A DNA stretch of 64,000 bases, taken from assembly GCA_963782255.1 (NCBI GenBank), contig CAWAIS010000001.1:5890001-5954000 (forward strand), in the 5' to 3' direction. The notes beneath the pieces are model-generated. The model saw only the letters and a program-made list of their open reading frames with translations. It was not told the DNA's origin and did not search any database. This document shows positions 37,160-46,529 of the stretch, piece after piece. The stretch is from Roseiarcus sp963782255. GTDB taxonomy: Bacteria; Pseudomonadota; Alphaproteobacteria; Rhizobiales; Beijerinckiaceae. The translations under genes were made by a program, and so were the position numbers. The stretch's first letter is position 1. Every line of letters starts with the position of its first letter.

Positions 37160-38206
37160 TCAAGGGATCAGCAGCGCTCTCCCCGGGGCGTGACGGCGCA
37201 TGTGGTCGAAGGCTTTGGCCGCCTCGCGAAGAGGCGCCCGGATTCCGATCGGAAGAGAGAGCCGACCAAGCTCGACGAGCCGCGCCATTTCCGAAAGCGC
37301 TTCGGCTTCCGGTCGAAACAGGATCCACGCATAATTGCCCGCTCCTCTTGGCAAAGCGGCGCGCATCTTCCGCTTTTGTTGGATAACGCCAAGGGCGCCG
37401 CCGATCCAACCCCGCTCGTCGAAGCTTTGCACCAAAGGATGGACGGTGGTCGCATGGCCCAGCGCGCCCTCGCGCAGGCACGAAAGCAAGTTCGCCTCAT
37501 CGTCCCACGTGGCGAAGTTGAGCGTCGCGTCGAACGCGCCTCTCAAATTCGCGAATGGATTGCGTTCGCGTTCGACCGCCTTGGCCGCGCCCGCTTCGAG
37601 GCAGGCGGACAGGTCCGACGCCTTGGCGATGGCGGTCACGCGCGCTCCCCACTCGGAGAGGGTCTGCAAGGCCAACGTTCCCAAGCCGCCGGCAGCGCCA
37701 TGGACGAGAATTTCCTTTCCCTTGGCGTTCTGACGGGTGACGCCGGCCCCCGCCGCAGCCAGCCACATCGTGACGGAGCTATAGGGCAAGGCGGCGAGGT
37801 CCTGAAGCCCCCGGTTCGCAGGCGCCTTCCGAATGTGGGCGGGCTTTACGAGCACATGGGAGGTGTGCGTTCCGTCTCTCGAAGGAGGCTTCACTCCGTA
37901 GACGCGCTCTCCAATTGCGAAGCCCGACGCGCGACCCGAGCCCACGGCGGCGACCACGCCCGCGAAATCGTTGCCGAGCGTCATCGGAAACCGTGACGCA
38001 CCCATGAGAGACAGCAGCCTCCGGCCATAGCCGGCGGCGCGACGAACGTCGATCGGGTTGACCGAAGCGGCTTCGACCGCGATCTCGACCTCGTCCGGAC
38101 CAGGGCTGCGGCGCGGGACCTCGCGGATATCGAAGGCGCCCCCGGCTTCGGGGCCGAGGCACATCGCAAGCTGTCGGGTCTGCATGCTCGCTGTTTCCGG
38201 CTTCAT
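37160..38206 (-). CDS. Zinc-free alcohol dehydrogenase / quinone oxidoreductase family protein
   Basis: The 348-residue protein has the GroES-like N-terminal domain (EIAVEAASVNPIDVRRAAGY and FPMTLGNDFAGVV) and a Rossmann domain with ILVHGAAGGLGTLALQ. Structural zinc cysteines are absent, as in NADPH:quinone reductase and RTN4I1-like members of the MDR superfamily. The substrate is unknown; a reduction step in aromatic metabolism fits the context. ATG 38206 forms an ATGA overlap with the acyl-CoA ligase stop, so it is the last gene of the minus-strand cluster. Confidence 0.8.
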   Translation of the reverse strand: MKPETASMQTRQLAMCLGPEAGGAFDIREVPRRSPGPDEVEIAVEAASVNPIDVRRAAGYGRRLLSLMGASRFPMTLGNDFAGVVAAVGSGRASGFAIGERVYGVKPPSRDGTHTSHVLVKPAHIRKAPANRGLQDLAALPYSSVTMWLAAAGAGVTRQNAKGKEILVHGAAGGLGTLALQTLSEWGARVTAIAKASDLSACLEAGAAKAVERERNPFANLRGAFDATLNFATWDDEANLLSCLREGALGHATTVHPLVQSFDERGWIGGALGVIQQKRKMRAALPRGAGNYAWILFRPEAEALSEMARLVELGRLSLPIGIRAPLREAAKAFDHMRRHAPGRALLIP

Positions 38207-40105
38207 CCCGCGATCACCTCCGACCGGAAAGCATAGCGGTCGAGAGCCTCTTTCATCTTCTCCGCCCCGGCGGCAGCCCTGACGATCGCCCTGAGGCCAA
38301 CGTTGGGATCGCGCTCGACCGTGACGGACGTGACCGTCGCCCCGACGCGGTCCGCCTCGGCGCGGACGGTTTCCTCGATCTCGCGCTCGACCAGCGCCGG
38401 CTTGAACAGTTTCCCCACCGCCGTCACCGGCAGCGACGGAGAGATCTTGATCCGCTTGGGGACCGCTGCCCGTTCGGGAATGGTCCGGGCCACGTACTCC
38501 AACAGCTCCTGCTCGGTGACCGTTGCGCCCGGCTTCGGCTGAACATAGGCGACAGGCATCTCGCCGGCGTAGGCGTCAGGACTTCCGATCGCCGCAACCA
38601 GGTCGACGCCCGGATGGCTCGCCAGCGCCTCCTCGATGGTCCGGGGATCGATATTATGTCCTCCCCGAATGATGAGCTCCTTCTTGCGCCCGGTCAGCCA
38701 GAAATAACCGTCCGCGTCGCGTCGGCCGAGATCCCCGGTATTGAGCCAGCGCTCGCCGTCGATGTCGATCCAAAGGCCGGCGTTATGGCGGGGGTCGAGA
38801 TAGCCCTTGAAGACATTGGGGCCGCTGATCGCGATGACGCCGACCTCGTCGACCTCCGCCATGCGTTGAAAGCGCCCGTCGCCGTCGAGCACGACGGCTT
38901 CCATCCGCTGATAGGGGATGGGCAGGCCGATCGAGCCGGCGCGCCGCTCGCCGGCGGCCGGATTGAGCGACGAAACGCAGGCGCCTTCGGTGAGGCCGTA
39001 ACCCTCGAGAATCTTCACTCCGGTCTTTGCTTCGAAAGCGCGGATGAGTGCCGCCGGCATCGGCGCGGCGCCGCAGATAGCGAACCGGAGACTGGAGATG
39101 TCGCTTTCGCCTACGGGCGTCTGCATCAGGGCTGCGTAAAGGGTCGGAACGCCGGAGAACATTGTAACGCGGTAGCGCGATACGATCTCCCAAAATCGGG
39201 CTATGACGTTCTTTCCCCGATAGCCCTCGGGCGTGGCGATGACGACATGGTCGCCGCGCATCCACGGCTGAAGTCCGGTGACGAGCTGACCGTTCACGTG
39301 GAATAAGGGCAAGCCGCAGAGGACGGTTCCCGGCGAGCCGTCGGTCTCCGTCGCCTTCGAAGCAGCCCAGGAGTTCGAACACCTCGCTCCGATGCGTCCG
39401 CACGGCGATCTTCGGCGCCCCCGTCGTCCCGCCGGTGCAGAAGTAGGAGGAAACGTCGTCGGCCTCTATCCTTCGCGGCGGGACCAGCCGGTCGGACGGC
39501 TGCTCGCGCATCGCTTCGCGCAAGTTGACGACCCTTAACTGAGTGCCCGCCGCGGCCTCCTCGATCGAGGCGCGTGCGGCCCTTCCCTTCTCGCCGTCGA
39601 GGTAGTCGGCCATGTCGACGAAGGCGATCGCGCTGAGATCCGGAAGCGAAACAAGCTCCTCGGCGAGACCTGTCCACGCCTTCGGGTTCAAAGCCGGAGC
39701 GAGCGTGACGAGGATCGAAGCGCGGGCGAAGCGCATGATGTCCGCGACCTGTCTCGGTTCGAGCATCGGGTTGACGGCGAGCGCTGCGCCGGCGGCTTCG
39801 CCGCCCCAGATGGCGAAGTGGGTCTCGGGAAGGTTGGGCAGGACATAGGCCACAGGGCGGTCGGCCGCGACGCCGAGGGCGGCGAAGAGGTTCGCCGCGC
39901 GCGTCACGTCCGCGGCGAGCTCGGCGAAGGTCCAGACATGCGCCTCGTCGAGCCGGTCGGCCGACAGGAAGAAGGAAAGCGCCTGGGCGTCGGGGCTCCG
40001 CTTCGAGGCGTCGACGAGAGCCGCATAGGAACTCTCGGGCAGCGCCCGCTCCGAGAGCGGAATGGCTTCGATCGCGGCGATGTCGGACTGGTTTCGGATC
40101 GGCAC
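38203..40105 (-). pseudogene. Acyl-CoA ligase (AMP-forming) of the aromatic cluster, one-base insertion
   Basis: The N-terminal part starts at GTG 40105 behind AGAGGAA and carries TFAELAADVTRAANLF, AYVLPNLPETHFAIWGG and the loop SYFCTGGTTGAPKIAVRTH. The C-terminal part has LEGYGLTEG, WLNTGDLGRRDADGYFWLTG and the catalytic lysine in VTAVGKLFKPAL. One extra base at 39373 separates them; without it the junction reads VFESWAASKATETDG and runs on to GLPLFHVNGQLVTG. The repaired protein has about 633 residues. It would activate an organic acid as CoA ester; the exact acid is unknown. Confidence 0.85.
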
Positions 40106-40162
40106 GTGAGGTTCCTCTTCAAAAAGTCGACCGCGGCGGCGCCGAGGCCGCCCACGGAAGAA

Positions 40163-41272
40163 TCACCGCCATGGGCGGGCAGGCTTCGCGACGCTGCTTT
40201 TCAGCGCAAGCATCTTCTTGAGCCGCGGCCTGTCGCTGACCGCCAGCTTGAGCACGTTGAGGAGCCGGCGCGGCGTGAGCTTGGCGTCGATGAAGTCGTC
40301 CGGCAGATCGGGGCCCCACTGATAGAGGCCCGCACGGTCGAGCACGTGGTAGCCGGGCGGCTGGACGGCGTCGAACAGGTCTCCGTCGGCATAGTGCTCG
40401 TGCTTCTGGCCCCAGGGATCGCGCCAGTAATCGAAGATCTGGCTGCCGAGAAAATGCCGGCCGACGCCCCAGGCGTGGTGGTAGCGCTTCGCCATCAGGA
40501 TCTGCTGGCCCATCTCCACCGCATCGAGGTCGACGACCTCGAAGGCGACGTGATCGACCTTCGATTCGAGGCCGGTCGCGACGAACAGCGTGTGATGGTC
40601 GCTCGGCTCGGCGCCGCGGTCGAGCCGCATGAACGATCCGACCGGGGTTCCGTCCGCAAGGCACATCACATCGGACGGGATGAAGCCCAGCATGTCCATA
40701 TACCAGCGCGCGCTGAGGTCGAAGTCGGGCGTCTCGAGCACAAGGTGCCCGAGCTTTGTCACCTGCGGCGGGGCCAGCGCCGGACGCTGCGTATCGTTGA
40801 CGCGAACCGTGTGGTTCGGGGCATTGTAGGGAATGGGCGCGCGAACCGGCTCCGGCGCGACCGCGGCGAAGCCATGATGGACGCTGACTGCGACCCCGAG
40901 CGGATCGACGAGCCGCACGACGGAGCCCCCGCCGGGGCCGTCCGCCTGTTCGACGGGACGGCTCACGGCCTTCGCTAGCACCTTCAGGTCGTCGGCCGAG
41001 GAAACGGACAGTCCGAAGCCGATGAACCGCGCCGCGCCGCCACGGGTGACGCGATAGATGTACGGCATCGAGCCGGTTCCGCGCAGGAAGAGTTCGTCCT
41101 CGCCTTGCGAGACGACGAGCAACCCGAAGTCGACAAGATAGTCCCTCGCGCGGTTCAGGTCGGGCCGTTCGAAATGCGCATAGAGCAGCGCGTTGGCCTT
41201 CACTGCCGGCGCGATGCTGCGCGGCAGTTCGATGCTTCCCGGACCCTGCCGGACTTTGGCCGAATGATACAT
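40163..41272 (-). CDS. VOC-family extradiol dioxygenase-like protein
   Basis: This 369-residue protein has two vicinal-oxygen-chelate repeats. In the C-terminal half possible metal ligands lie in TKLGHLVLETPDF, ESKVDHVAFEVVDLD and PWGQKHEHYADGDLF, the spacing of type I extradiol dioxygenases (two His and one Glu). Such enzymes open catechol-type rings beside the hydroxyl groups. ATG 41272 follows GAGAGGAGA. It lies between the FAD monooxygenase (27 bases upstream) and the ligase, in one minus-strand operon. Substrate specificity cannot be read from the sequence. Confidence 0.8.
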   Translation of the reverse strand: MYHSAKVRQGPGSIELPRSIAPAVKANALLYAHFERPDLNRARDYLVDFGLLVVSQGEDELFLRGTGSMPYIYRVTRGGAARFIGFGLSVSSADDLKVLAKAVSRPVEQADGPGGGSVVRLVDPLGVAVSVHHGFAAVAPEPVRAPIPYNAPNHTVRVNDTQRPALAPPQVTKLGHLVLETPDFDLSARWYMDMLGFIPSDVMCLADGTPVGSFMRLDRGAEPSDHHTLFVATGLESKVDHVAFEVVDLDAVEMGQQILMAKRYHHAWGVGRHFLGSQIFDYWRDPWGQKHEHYADGDLFDAVQPPGYHVLDRAGLYQWGPDLPDDFIDAKLTPRRLLNVLKLAVSDRPRLKKMLALKSSVAKPARPWR

Positions 41273-41298
41273 GGGATGTCTCCTCTCTCGTTATGAGT

Positions 41299-42913
41299 TC
41301 AGGCCGCGACGCGCAGGTCGGCGGCGGTCAGGGCGGCGGCGAATGGCGCGAGAATCTCGAGGTCCCGGCCGGAGGCGAGCCGGTCGGCGATGAAGCGGTC
41401 CGGCCGAACGAGAACGCCCCTGACGCCGTAGCGCAGCGCCCAGTCGGCGAAGGCCGGATCATCGCAACTGACCGACAGGGTGCTGGCGCTCCTCGCGGGA
41501 CCGTTGAGGCAGATGAAGCGGGCGCCGAGCGCCTCCAGAATGGCGAGATCGCGCGCCGAAACCATCGTCGCCGGATCGACCCCGACGCCGAGGGCGAGCC
41601 ATTGATGGCAGCCGAGGAAGCGATCGAGCGGCGAAGCGCCTTGACCCGCTGAGACGGTCGGCTGCGGCGCCATCTGCCCGATGAGCGCGTCGCGATCGCC
41701 GCCCGTCAAGGCGCTGCGGTGGATCGCCGGCGGCGGCACGACGCCGCCGCGGTGGATGAAGGCTCGGAACCTGCTCGAAAGGTTGAGGCAGGCGAAGATG
41801 GAGTCGCGCGCCGCAGCGGCTATCCGGTTCGTCGGCATGATGACGGCGCCGAGCCGACGCGAGACTTCGACCATCTTGCGCACGACCGGGGCGCGCTCGA
41901 CCTCGTAGGTGTCGAGGATTGCGTCCGGCGCGAGACCCCGAAGGACGGCGGCCAGCTTCCAGGCCAGGTTCGAAGCATCCTTCATGCCCCCGTTCATGCC
42001 CTGGCCGGCGAAGGGCGGCATCAGATGCGCGGCGTCGCCGGCGAGGAACACCCGGCCGCACCGCCAATGTTCGGCGACGCGCGCATGGAACGCATAGACG
42101 GCCTTGCGCTCGATCTCGAACGAAAGAGCGCCGGCCGCCTCCGCAACGAGGGCGCGAATCGTCTCGTCGCACTTCAGCGTCTCTTCGCTTTCACCGGGCA
42201 GTTGCATGAACTCCCACCGCACCCGCTCGCCGACCGCGGGCAGCTCGAACTCGAGGCCGGCGCGGGTCGCAGGTGAAGGTGATCTGTTTGACGCCGTGAT
42301 TCCTGACGATGGCGTCGACCACCAGCCAGCGTTCTGAATAGGTCGAGCCGACGAGCTTGACGCCGAGGCGCTCCCGCGTCGCGCTGGCGCCGCCGTCGCA
42401 GGCGACGACGAAGTCCGCTTCGACCGTCGTCGCGCCGGATGGCGTCGCGACCGCGAGCGTCACGCCCTTCGCGTTCTGGACGAGGTTGGTCGCCTCGTGC
42501 TCGAAGGCGACCTGGACTGACGGGAATCGACCGAGGCCCTTCAGCAGGACCCGCTCGAAGTCGGGCTGGTAGAAGGTGCCGAGCGAGGAATGGCCGTAGA
42601 GGCCGCGGGGGAAGTCAGCCGCCATCAGGGTGACGTTGCGCGCATTCAGATGGCGCACGTGCGGGTCCTGAATGAGGCCCGGCGCGATCTCGTCGAACAG
42701 GCCCACCTGAGTGAAGAGACGCAGCGTCTCCGCGTCATAGGCGATCGCCCGCGGCAGGCCGAGCAGCCCGGCGTTCCGCTCGACAACGAGCACGCGAATC
42801 CCGGCGAGGCCGAGCAAATTCGCCGTCATCAGCCCGACCGGGCCGGCGCCGACGATGACGACCTCGGCCGCGAGCGGGCGGCCCCCGTTCCCAGAAATGT
42901 CCTTAAGCGTCAT
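41299..42913 (-). pseudogene. FAD-dependent aromatic monooxygenase (MhpA-like), one-base insertion
   Basis: The N-terminal FAD motif EVVIVGAGPVGLMTANLLG and the later VFLAGDAAHLMPPFAGQG mark a class A flavoprotein hydroxylase of the phenol/3-(3-hydroxyphenyl)propionate type; the DG motif is ADFVVACDGGASATRERLG. A one-base insertion near 42256 breaks the frame; its removal gives RPRFELPAVGERVRWEF. The repaired length is about 537 residues. ATG 42913 has a strong GGAGGAAG site, better than ATG 42931. It would hydroxylate a phenolic acid before ring cleavage by the neighbouring dioxygenase. Confidence 0.85.
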
Positions 42914-42943
42914 GTCTTCCTCCGACTGCAAACTTTTCTGTTG

Positions 42944-42986
42944 CGCTTATCAGTCAATTCGACTAAATAGTCAATATGAAAAATTC
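42944..42986. promoter_or_regulatory. Operator-like palindrome in the divergent promoter region
   Basis: In the AT-rich gap between the divergent monooxygenase and FAA-hydrolase genes, GACTAAATAGTC (42961-42972) is an inverted repeat, and AGTCAAT occurs twice (42952-42958 and 42969-42975). Such sites often bind TetR-, MarR- or IclR-type regulators of aromatic pathways. No regulator gene is seen nearby, and -35/-10 elements are not certain. Confidence 0.45.
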
Positions 42987-43049
42987 GTCTGGACAAAAAA
43001 ATCGTCCTGGCGGGTCCTGACCCCGACGCTCCCAAGGAGGATTCAAGGC

Positions 43050-43295
43050 ATGGCGACAAATCTTGTGCGTTACGAACTCAACGGCGCGCCCTACTGGGGA
43101 GTCGCGTCGGCGTCAGGGATCGCGCCGCTCGACGGCGCCTATCCGACGACCACGGCGCTGATCGAGCATGGGGAAGCGGATTGGCGCCGGGCCTCGGCGA
43201 GAGCGCCGAGCATGTCCTTCGAACAGGTGCAGATCCTTTCGCCGGTGACGACGCCCTGCCGCATCTATTGCCAGGGCGCCAACAGCGAGTCTCCA
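43050..43295 (+). pseudogene. Fumarylacetoacetate hydrolase-family gene, N-terminal remnant
   Basis: ATG 43050 follows AAGGAGG at ideal distance. The first 80 residues (TNLVRYELNGAPYWGVASAS ... VQILSPVTTPCRIYCQGAN) match the N-terminal region of FAA-hydrolase-type proteins (2-hydroxypentadienoate hydratase/hydrolase relatives). At CQGANSE the sequence jumps into a serine recombinase gene fragment. The metal-binding core is lost, so the enzyme is inactive. Confidence 0.75.
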
Positions 43296-43299
43296 GACA

Positions 43300-43852
43300 T
43301 CCCAGTCCCGAGGTCGCCGCTATCAGCATCGACGCCGCCGCGAGCGCCTCGTCGTCCCGCGCCTTCGACCTCGACCCGCGTGCGGCCGTCGGGCGCGTCA
43401 CGATCCGTCGCACGACATTGGAGATTCAGTTGGCCGAAGGGATGACCAGAGACGCTCCGGATCGCGTCCTGGTGATTCCCTGGACGCCGCCGTCCCCCTA
43501 TCGACGGCGCGAGATCATTCAGGGGGAAGGCGAGCAACCCGCTGTGGTGCGCCCGATGCGAACCAAAGCGCGCGCGGTTCTCATCGATGCCCTCCGCGAC
43601 GCCCATCGCTGGCTTGACGAACTGACGACAAATTCGAGCCACACGATCGAGTCCATCGCTGCCCGCGAGAAGAAGACCGAACGCTCGATCCGGATGACGA
43701 TGTCGCTCGCCTTCCTTTCTCCGGCCCTCGTCAAGGCGGCGATCGACGGACGGCTGCCTCGCGGCTTTGGCGTCAAGCGCCTGATGAACCTTCCGATGGC
43801 TTGGTCGGATCAGTGGTCCGCGCTCGGTCTCAAAACGCCCGCGCAGACTTGA
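43300..43852 (+). pseudogene. C-terminal fragment of a serine recombinase
   Basis: The frame VVRPMRTKARAVLIDALRDA, then HRWLDELTTN, followed by REKKTERSIRMTMSLAFLSP (a helix-turn-helix) and LPRGFGVKRLMNLPMAWSD, is the C-terminal region of large resolvase-type recombinases common in alphaproteobacteria. The catalytic Ser domain at the N-terminus is missing. It abuts the FAA-hydrolase remnant at about 43295, pointing to a deletion or integration event there. Confidence 0.7.
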
Positions 43853-44667
43853 TCGAAAACCGATCAACTCAACCCATCACCCGCGGCCCGCGAGTCTCAA
43901 TCCGACATCGGCGCCGCCGTCAGGATGGTCGCCTCGCTCGGCCCAACCAGCGCGCTTTTGGGAAACGGAATTTTGCGGCCAGAGACTCCGAGCCGCATTC
44001 CGGCACAAAAGCCGGACGACCCCGCCAAATAGCCGCCGCAGACCGTACTCGGCCACGCTAACGCTTTATAATGTCGCAGGATTGTGGAACCGGGGAAACT
44101 ACCGTCGCTCGCGCGGACTTCCTGGTGGAGCTGAGGGGATTCGAACTGATGGCCATCGCATGGAACGACGAGGTGTGTCGCGGATTCTGGCGCGAGAGGC
44201 GATCTGGCGGCGGGTACCTCAAGGTGATAATCGGCAGACCAGGAGCGGCAACTAGGAAAGGCTATTTGCCCGCAAGCCTCAGAGTTCACTCGCTTTCGTC
44301 GAAAGAGCAACGGTCGTGACGCGCTCAAGGGCGGTCGGGCGCCCGCGGCCGGGGATCCAGCGGTCAGAGACTGCCCATATCGCCGAAAGGCGACTTCGAG
44401 ACTTCAGAACCGAAAGCGACAGGGAATGGCCAGGAAATCGTGTCCGCACGGCCGCAAGTGATGTCGAGGCGCATCTGGACACAGGCATGTCCGGTCGTGT
44501 CAAGGCCGATCGACAATCAATCTATCGCACACACCTTATGCCCCGAGCAAACCCGGCGCGGAGCAAGGGCGGCGCGTATTCTTCGGCCACCCGACAATGC
44601 CGCGAACCATGTGCTGCCGGCCGGAGAGGCCGCCACGAGGACGCGCCACTGGTCACTTTCAGTGAGA
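43853..44667. other. 800-base stretch without recognisable genes
   Basis: Between the recombinase remnant and the terminase no gene family is recognised. An open frame at 44071-44319 contains a VELRGFE translation, which usually arises from the complement of a tRNA- or tmRNA-like 3' end; that piece is listed separately. No promoter for the minus-strand cassette is expected here, since it ends at 44668. Confidence 0.45.
44123..44148 (-). other. tRNA/tmRNA 3'-end-like fragment (possible att site)
   Basis: The minus strand reads AGTTCGAATCCCCTCAGCTC followed by CACCA, resembling a T-loop (GTTCGAATCC) plus acceptor strand and CCA. The matching 5' half of a tRNA is not found within 100 bases, so it is not a complete gene. 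Such fragments mark integration sites of genomic islands. Confidence 0.35.
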
Positions 44668-46122
44668 CTAAGCGTTCCGGCGCGGTTCCCCTCGCTCAGA
44701 TAGATCGCGATAGTACTCCAGCCATCCTGATCCGGGCGGTCGAATCTTCGTCCAGGCAAGCGCCTGCGCTGTCGAGTCGACTTGATCGTCATGACGCCCG
44801 GCGGGGAACATTGTCAGCTCGTGAAGATAGTCGGCGAGCCAGTGGGCGGTTTCGGGCAAGTGGACGAAGCCGTTCTCAATCGTTGCCGTTTGGGCGTGCA
44901 GACGCATGACCTTGTCGCCATCGGGCTTGTATCGCGTGACGCGCGAAAGGCCAGCGTCGATGAGGTCCTGGATCAGTTGGGTTCCTGACGCCTTATCCTC
45001 GATTAGGATGGTCGTCGGACTGAAGAGATCGCCCTGTTCGCGTACAGCTCGTTTGAGGTTGGGAAAGTCGAGCTTCTTGCGCAGAACGTTGAGCAGATAG
45101 AAGTGCGGCCCCTTGACGCCCCAAGTCGTGCAGACGGAATAGTCGGCAAGCTCCGACGGCTTGTTCGCCGTGTCCCAGCTCTGAACGATCTGATCGAAGC
45201 TCGCTGGGCGCTCCTCTGGGCGATAGCGCCGGAACCAGGCTTCCTTCACCATTCCGCCGCCGGCAGGCGCCGGCATCTGCTGATATTGTCCGGCGAAATT
45301 GTACTCGCCCATGTTGGCGCGGATTCGCTTCAACGTTTCGAGCAATTCGCGCTCGGGATGGAGCGCTGCGCCGGTCGCTCGAGAGAACCTTTTGCGGCCG
45401 AAGGGCGTCTCGACGACGTGCTGTTCGTCGAATTCGGCCATCGCCGGAAAGGAGACGACCTCCCATCCCTCCTGTCTCCGGACATGGCCGACCAAATCGT
45501 CCTCGTGCAGCCGCTGCATGATGATGACGATCGCGCCCCGAACCTTGTCGTTGAGGCGCGAATAGAGCGTGCCGTCGAACCATTCGTTGGCGGCGATTCG
45601 GCGGCTCTTCGACATGGCGTCGCCGGGCTTTAGGGGATCGTCGATGATAATGAGATCCGCGCCGCGGCCCGTGAGCACGCCGCCGACCGACGTCGCCAAG
45701 CGAAACCCACCCTGCGTGGTGACGAGCTCCTGCAGCGGCGCGCGAGGCGAGGTCAGCCGCGTTGGGAACAGGGCGCGATACCAGGACGCCATCATGATGG
45801 CGCGGCAGTCGCGGGCGAACTTGTCGGAAAGCTCCTGGCCGTACGTGACGTTGACGATCGCCTCAGCCGGATCATGGCCGAGCAGCCAGGCGGGTAGAGC
45901 GATCGAGGCCGCGAGCGACTTCAGATGGCGAGGCGGGATATTGATGATGAGACGCCGTATGCGCCGATCACGAACCGCCTGCAGCTTCGCCGCCATCAGC
46001 TCGATGTGCCAACTCGGCAAGAATGACACGCCCGGGTTCAACTCGACGAAGCAGCGCAGCAGGAAGGAATAGAAATCCACGCGCAGCGCCGCTTGATATT
46101 CGGCTTGCGAAACAAGGGTCAT
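44668..46122 (-). CDS. Phage-type terminase large subunit
   Basis: The 484-residue protein has the packaging ATPase and nuclease layout: IINIPPRHLKSLAASIALPA (Walker A-like), GADLIIIDDPLKPGDA (Walker B), and the C-terminal RNase H-like nuclease with VQSWDTANKPSELADYSV and FPAGRHDDQVDSTAQALAW. It belongs to the TIGR01630-type terminases. It overlaps the DUF5681 gene by ATGA. No portal, capsid or tail genes are in the window, so a packaging role for a complete phage is not supported here. Confidence 0.88.
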   Translation of the reverse strand: MTLVSQAEYQAALRVDFYSFLLRCFVELNPGVSFLPSWHIELMAAKLQAVRDRRIRRLIINIPPRHLKSLAASIALPAWLLGHDPAEAIVNVTYGQELSDKFARDCRAIMMASWYRALFPTRLTSPRAPLQELVTTQGGFRLATSVGGVLTGRGADLIIIDDPLKPGDAMSKSRRIAANEWFDGTLYSRLNDKVRGAIVIIMQRLHEDDLVGHVRRQEGWEVVSFPAMAEFDEQHVVETPFGRKRFSRATGAALHPERELLETLKRIRANMGEYNFAGQYQQMPAPAGGGMVKEAWFRRYRPEERPASFDQIVQSWDTANKPSELADYSVCTTWGVKGPHFYLLNVLRKKLDFPNLKRAVREQGDLFSPTTILIEDKASGTQLIQDLIDAGLSRVTRYKPDGDKVMRLHAQTATIENGFVHLPETAHWLADYLHELTMFPAGRHDDQVDSTAQALAWTKIRPPGSGWLEYYRDLSERGEPRRNA

Positions 46123-46529
46123 GACGCCCCTTGGCTCAGCCGCCGCGTCAACTCGGCCATGACGACCGCATCGGCGTCGCCAACGCGATTGGCGTCCTGC
46201 TGGGCCGGCCGGGCCTCATTGGCCTGGACGAGCGCAAGCAGCAGTTGTGTCGCGCGCGCCTCGCCCGAGGCGGCGCGGTTGACCAATTGCTTGACCGCCG
46301 CCTCAAGCTTGGTGATCCGCCGGCGCCGGCCGTTCTCATTGATCGCGACCCGTTCGCTCAAAGCCGCGGCGATGACCGTGCTCAGGTTGCGCGCGCCTTT
46401 CGGCCGGCCGCGCGGGTTGCCGGACTGGCCGGGACGAAAACGAGTCGTCATCGGTGGGCGGCCATAACCAACCCGTTCGTTCGCTACACTGTGCTCAAGA
46501 TCCCGCGGTTCATCCTCCCCCTCGCTCAT
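46119..46529 (-). CDS. DUF5681-domain protein (small-terminase-like)
   Basis: The 136-residue protein has the DUF5681 signature FRPGQSGNPRGRPKGARNLS near residue 30, followed by helices and ASGEARATQLLLALVQANEA. These proteins regularly precede large terminase genes and are thought to act as small terminase subunits (family context, not proven here). It has ATGA overlaps with both the upstream methylase gene and the downstream terminase, so the three are translationally coupled. Confidence 0.8.
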   Translation of the reverse strand: MSEGEDEPRDLEHSVANERVGYGRPPMTTRFRPGQSGNPRGRPKGARNLSTVIAAALSERVAINENGRRRRITKLEAAVKQLVNRAASGEARATQLLLALVQANEARPAQQDANRVGDADAVVMAELTRRLSQGAS

